64,000 bases of DNA, taken from assembly GCF_000620625.1 (NCBI RefSeq), contig NZ_JIAW01000027.1:1-64000 (forward strand), written 5' to 3'. Shown in pieces: positions 63,091 through 64,000 of the stretch. The stretch is from Mycobacterium sp. URHB0044 (GTDB lineage: Bacteria > Actinomycetota > Actinomycetes > Mycobacteriales > Mycobacteriaceae). The stretch's first letter is position 1. Every line of letters begins with the position of its first letter. The notes below the pieces were generated by a model. It was not told where the DNA came from and searched no databases. It saw only the letters and a list, made by a program, of their open reading frames with translations. Made by a program: the position numbers and the translations under genes.

Positions 63091-64000
63091 TCAGTTGGGC
63101 AACCGCCGGTTGATTAGCAGTGCGGCCAGTGCCGCCACCGCGAGCACCACCGCGCCGAGCCGCAGCCAGCCCGCGCTGGCATCCGCCTTGATGGTTTCGT
63201 AGCCGAACTGCTCCTGGATGTCGCTGAAGGCCCCCTCGAGCTGCCCGAGGTTCGACGCGGAATACGACTCGCCGCCCGACAATTCGGCGATCTTGGGAAG
63301 CATCTCGTCGCCGCCGACGGGTACCGGCTGGCGCTCGTTGTTGACCTCGACGAAGCCGTACGTCATGCCAAACGAGATGGTCGAGATCGGCACGCCCTCA
63401 TCCCTGGCGGCGCGCGCCGCGGTGTAGGCGCCCTTCGGATCGTTCGGGTCGGCCGGGACTGTGTCGCCGTCGGACAACACCACGATGCGAGCGGGCGCCT
63501 CGTCACCGATGGCCTGCAGCGCGGTGAAGATGGCCTCACCCGTCGCGGTGCGATCGGCCAGTTCGAGCTCGTCGATCGCGTGCTTGGTGGCGTCGCGGTC
63601 GGTCGTCGGCGACACCAACACCGTGGCCGAGCCTGCGTAGGAGACGAGGCCCAGATCGATGCCTGGCGCGAGCTGGGAAGCGAACTGCTTGGCGGCCTCT
63701 TGCGCAGCGGCCAGCCGGCTGGGGGACACGTCGGTGGTGCGCATCGACTGCGACACGTCGATCGCGAGCATGACGACGGCGCGGTCGCGCGGAACCTGGA
63801 CGTCGTGCGTCGGGCCTGCCATCGCGATCGTGAACAACACCAGCGATAGCACCAGCAGGCTCGCCGGCACGTGGCGCCAGCGCGTCGGCCGCGTCGCCCG
63901 GCTGCGCCGTGCCATCTGCACGACGACGTACAGCCCGATCACCCCGATGACGACGAATAGGAACAGGAAGTACCCGGGATGTTGGAATCCCGACACCGTC
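63091..64000 (-). CDS. von Willebrand A-domain membrane protein (5' end outside window)
   Basis: At least 303 residues; the frame runs off the right edge in-frame (... T-V-S-G-F-Q-H-P). A GTG at 63996 could be read as a start, but relatives have several residues before it, so I treat it as truncated. Two N-terminal helices (YFLFLFVVIGVIGLYVVVQMA, LLVLSLVLFTIAMAGP), then a VWA domain with MIDAS DVSQS (MLAIDVSQSMRTTDVS), LVSYAGSATVLVSPTTDR, DRTATGEAIFTALQAIG and RIVVLSDGDTVP, and a C-terminal helix (LRLGAVVLAVAALAALLINRRL). Similar to Rv1481-type proteins next to MoxR ATPases; a MoxR gene is not visible here. Confidence 0.82.
   Translation of the reverse strand, partial: TVSGFQHPGYFLFLFVVIGVIGLYVVVQMARRSRATRPTRWRHVPASLLVLSLVLFTIAMAGPTHDVQVPRDRAVVMLAIDVSQSMRTTDVSPSRLAAAQEAAKQFASQLAPGIDLGLVSYAGSATVLVSPTTDRDATKHAIDELELADRTATGEAIFTALQAIGDEAPARIVVLSDGDTVPADPNDPKGAYTAARAARDEGVPISTISFGMTYGFVEVNNERQPVPVGGDEMLPKIAELSGGESYSASNLGQLEGAFSDIQEQFGYETIKADASAGWLRLGAVVLAVAALAALLINRRLPN

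Noticed and set aside
1..64000. CRISPR arrays, tRNA/rRNA genes, insertion sequences, prophage or attachment sites
   Set aside because: No regular spaced repeats, tRNA-like folds, transposase motifs or flanking duplications were seen.

Overview
The window is a stretch of a high-GC actinobacterial chromosome that I assign to a fast-growing mycobacterium (Mycolicibacterium type). The evidence is gene content and order: pafA-pafB-pafC-tatA-tatC-helY followed by the DUF4333 protein, an exonuclease and pepE; the cobLMK, cobIJ/H/G and cobN groups; fxsA, amidohydrolase, lnt, ppm1, rbpA; and a divergent lppI/lipT pair. This is the order around Rv2045c-Rv2097c of M. tuberculosis, interrupted by accessory blocks. 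lnt and ppm1 are two genes, as in M. smegmatis, not one fused gene as in M. tuberculosis. There are no tRNA, rRNA, CRISPR or insertion sequences, and no gene-free stretch over 300 bases.

Layout. 1-320: start of a DUF222/13E12-type protein running off the left edge. 382-5344: a D-galactonate operon (dgoK-dgoA-dgoD-dgoT, minus strand) with a divergent IclR-type regulator. 5329-7235: a two-gene module, a WXG-bearing DUF1023 hydrolase and a small ESX-like partner. 7406-14827: Pup ligase, the PafBC DNA-damage regulator, Tat translocase subunits and the HelY helicase. 14877-19937: cell-envelope protein, lipoprotein, exonuclease, hotdog protein, VOC protein, peptidase and F420-type reductase. 19973-27762 and 30723-34295: cobalamin synthesis by the aerobic pathway, cobL-cobM-cobK facing cobIJ-cobH-cobG, with cobN further on. 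27918-30670: small proteins, an AtsK-like dioxygenase, a VOC protein and an AraC regulator.

34292-41052: orphan FetB-type permease, PPOX protein, FxsA, amidohydrolase, lipoprotein N-acyltransferase, polyprenol-monophosphomannose synthase, RNA polymerase-binding protein RbpA and a zinc-finger-like protein. 41128-43209: a winged-helix/hydrolase fusion, three 11-bp direct repeats, a lipoprotein and a clear intrinsic terminator. 43269-46974: ssuC-ssuB-ssuA-ssuD for alkanesulfonate uptake and desulfonation. 47007-53713: membrane protein, lppI-like lipoprotein, lipT esterase, phosphotransferase fusion, YnfA protein, SCO6745-type protein and a DUF4333 lipoprotein. 53694-60208: gluconate genes (GntR regulator, gntK, gntP), RDD and DoxX membrane proteins, a class A beta-lactamase-like protein and xylulokinase. 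60237-64000: MarR/NmrA pair with twin operators, a LysR regulator, a DUF1918 protein and a truncated von Willebrand A protein.

How it works together. Three carbon modules (galactonate, gluconate, xylulose) and two sulfur-scavenging modules (AtsK-like dioxygenase, Ssu) sit among conserved housekeeping blocks, which suggests a free-living saprophyte. Operons are tightly packed with many 4-bp ATGA/GTGA overlaps. Many genes have a TANNNT -10 hexamer 6-8 bases before the start codon and no Shine-Dalgarno sequence, as expected for leaderless mycobacterial transcripts.
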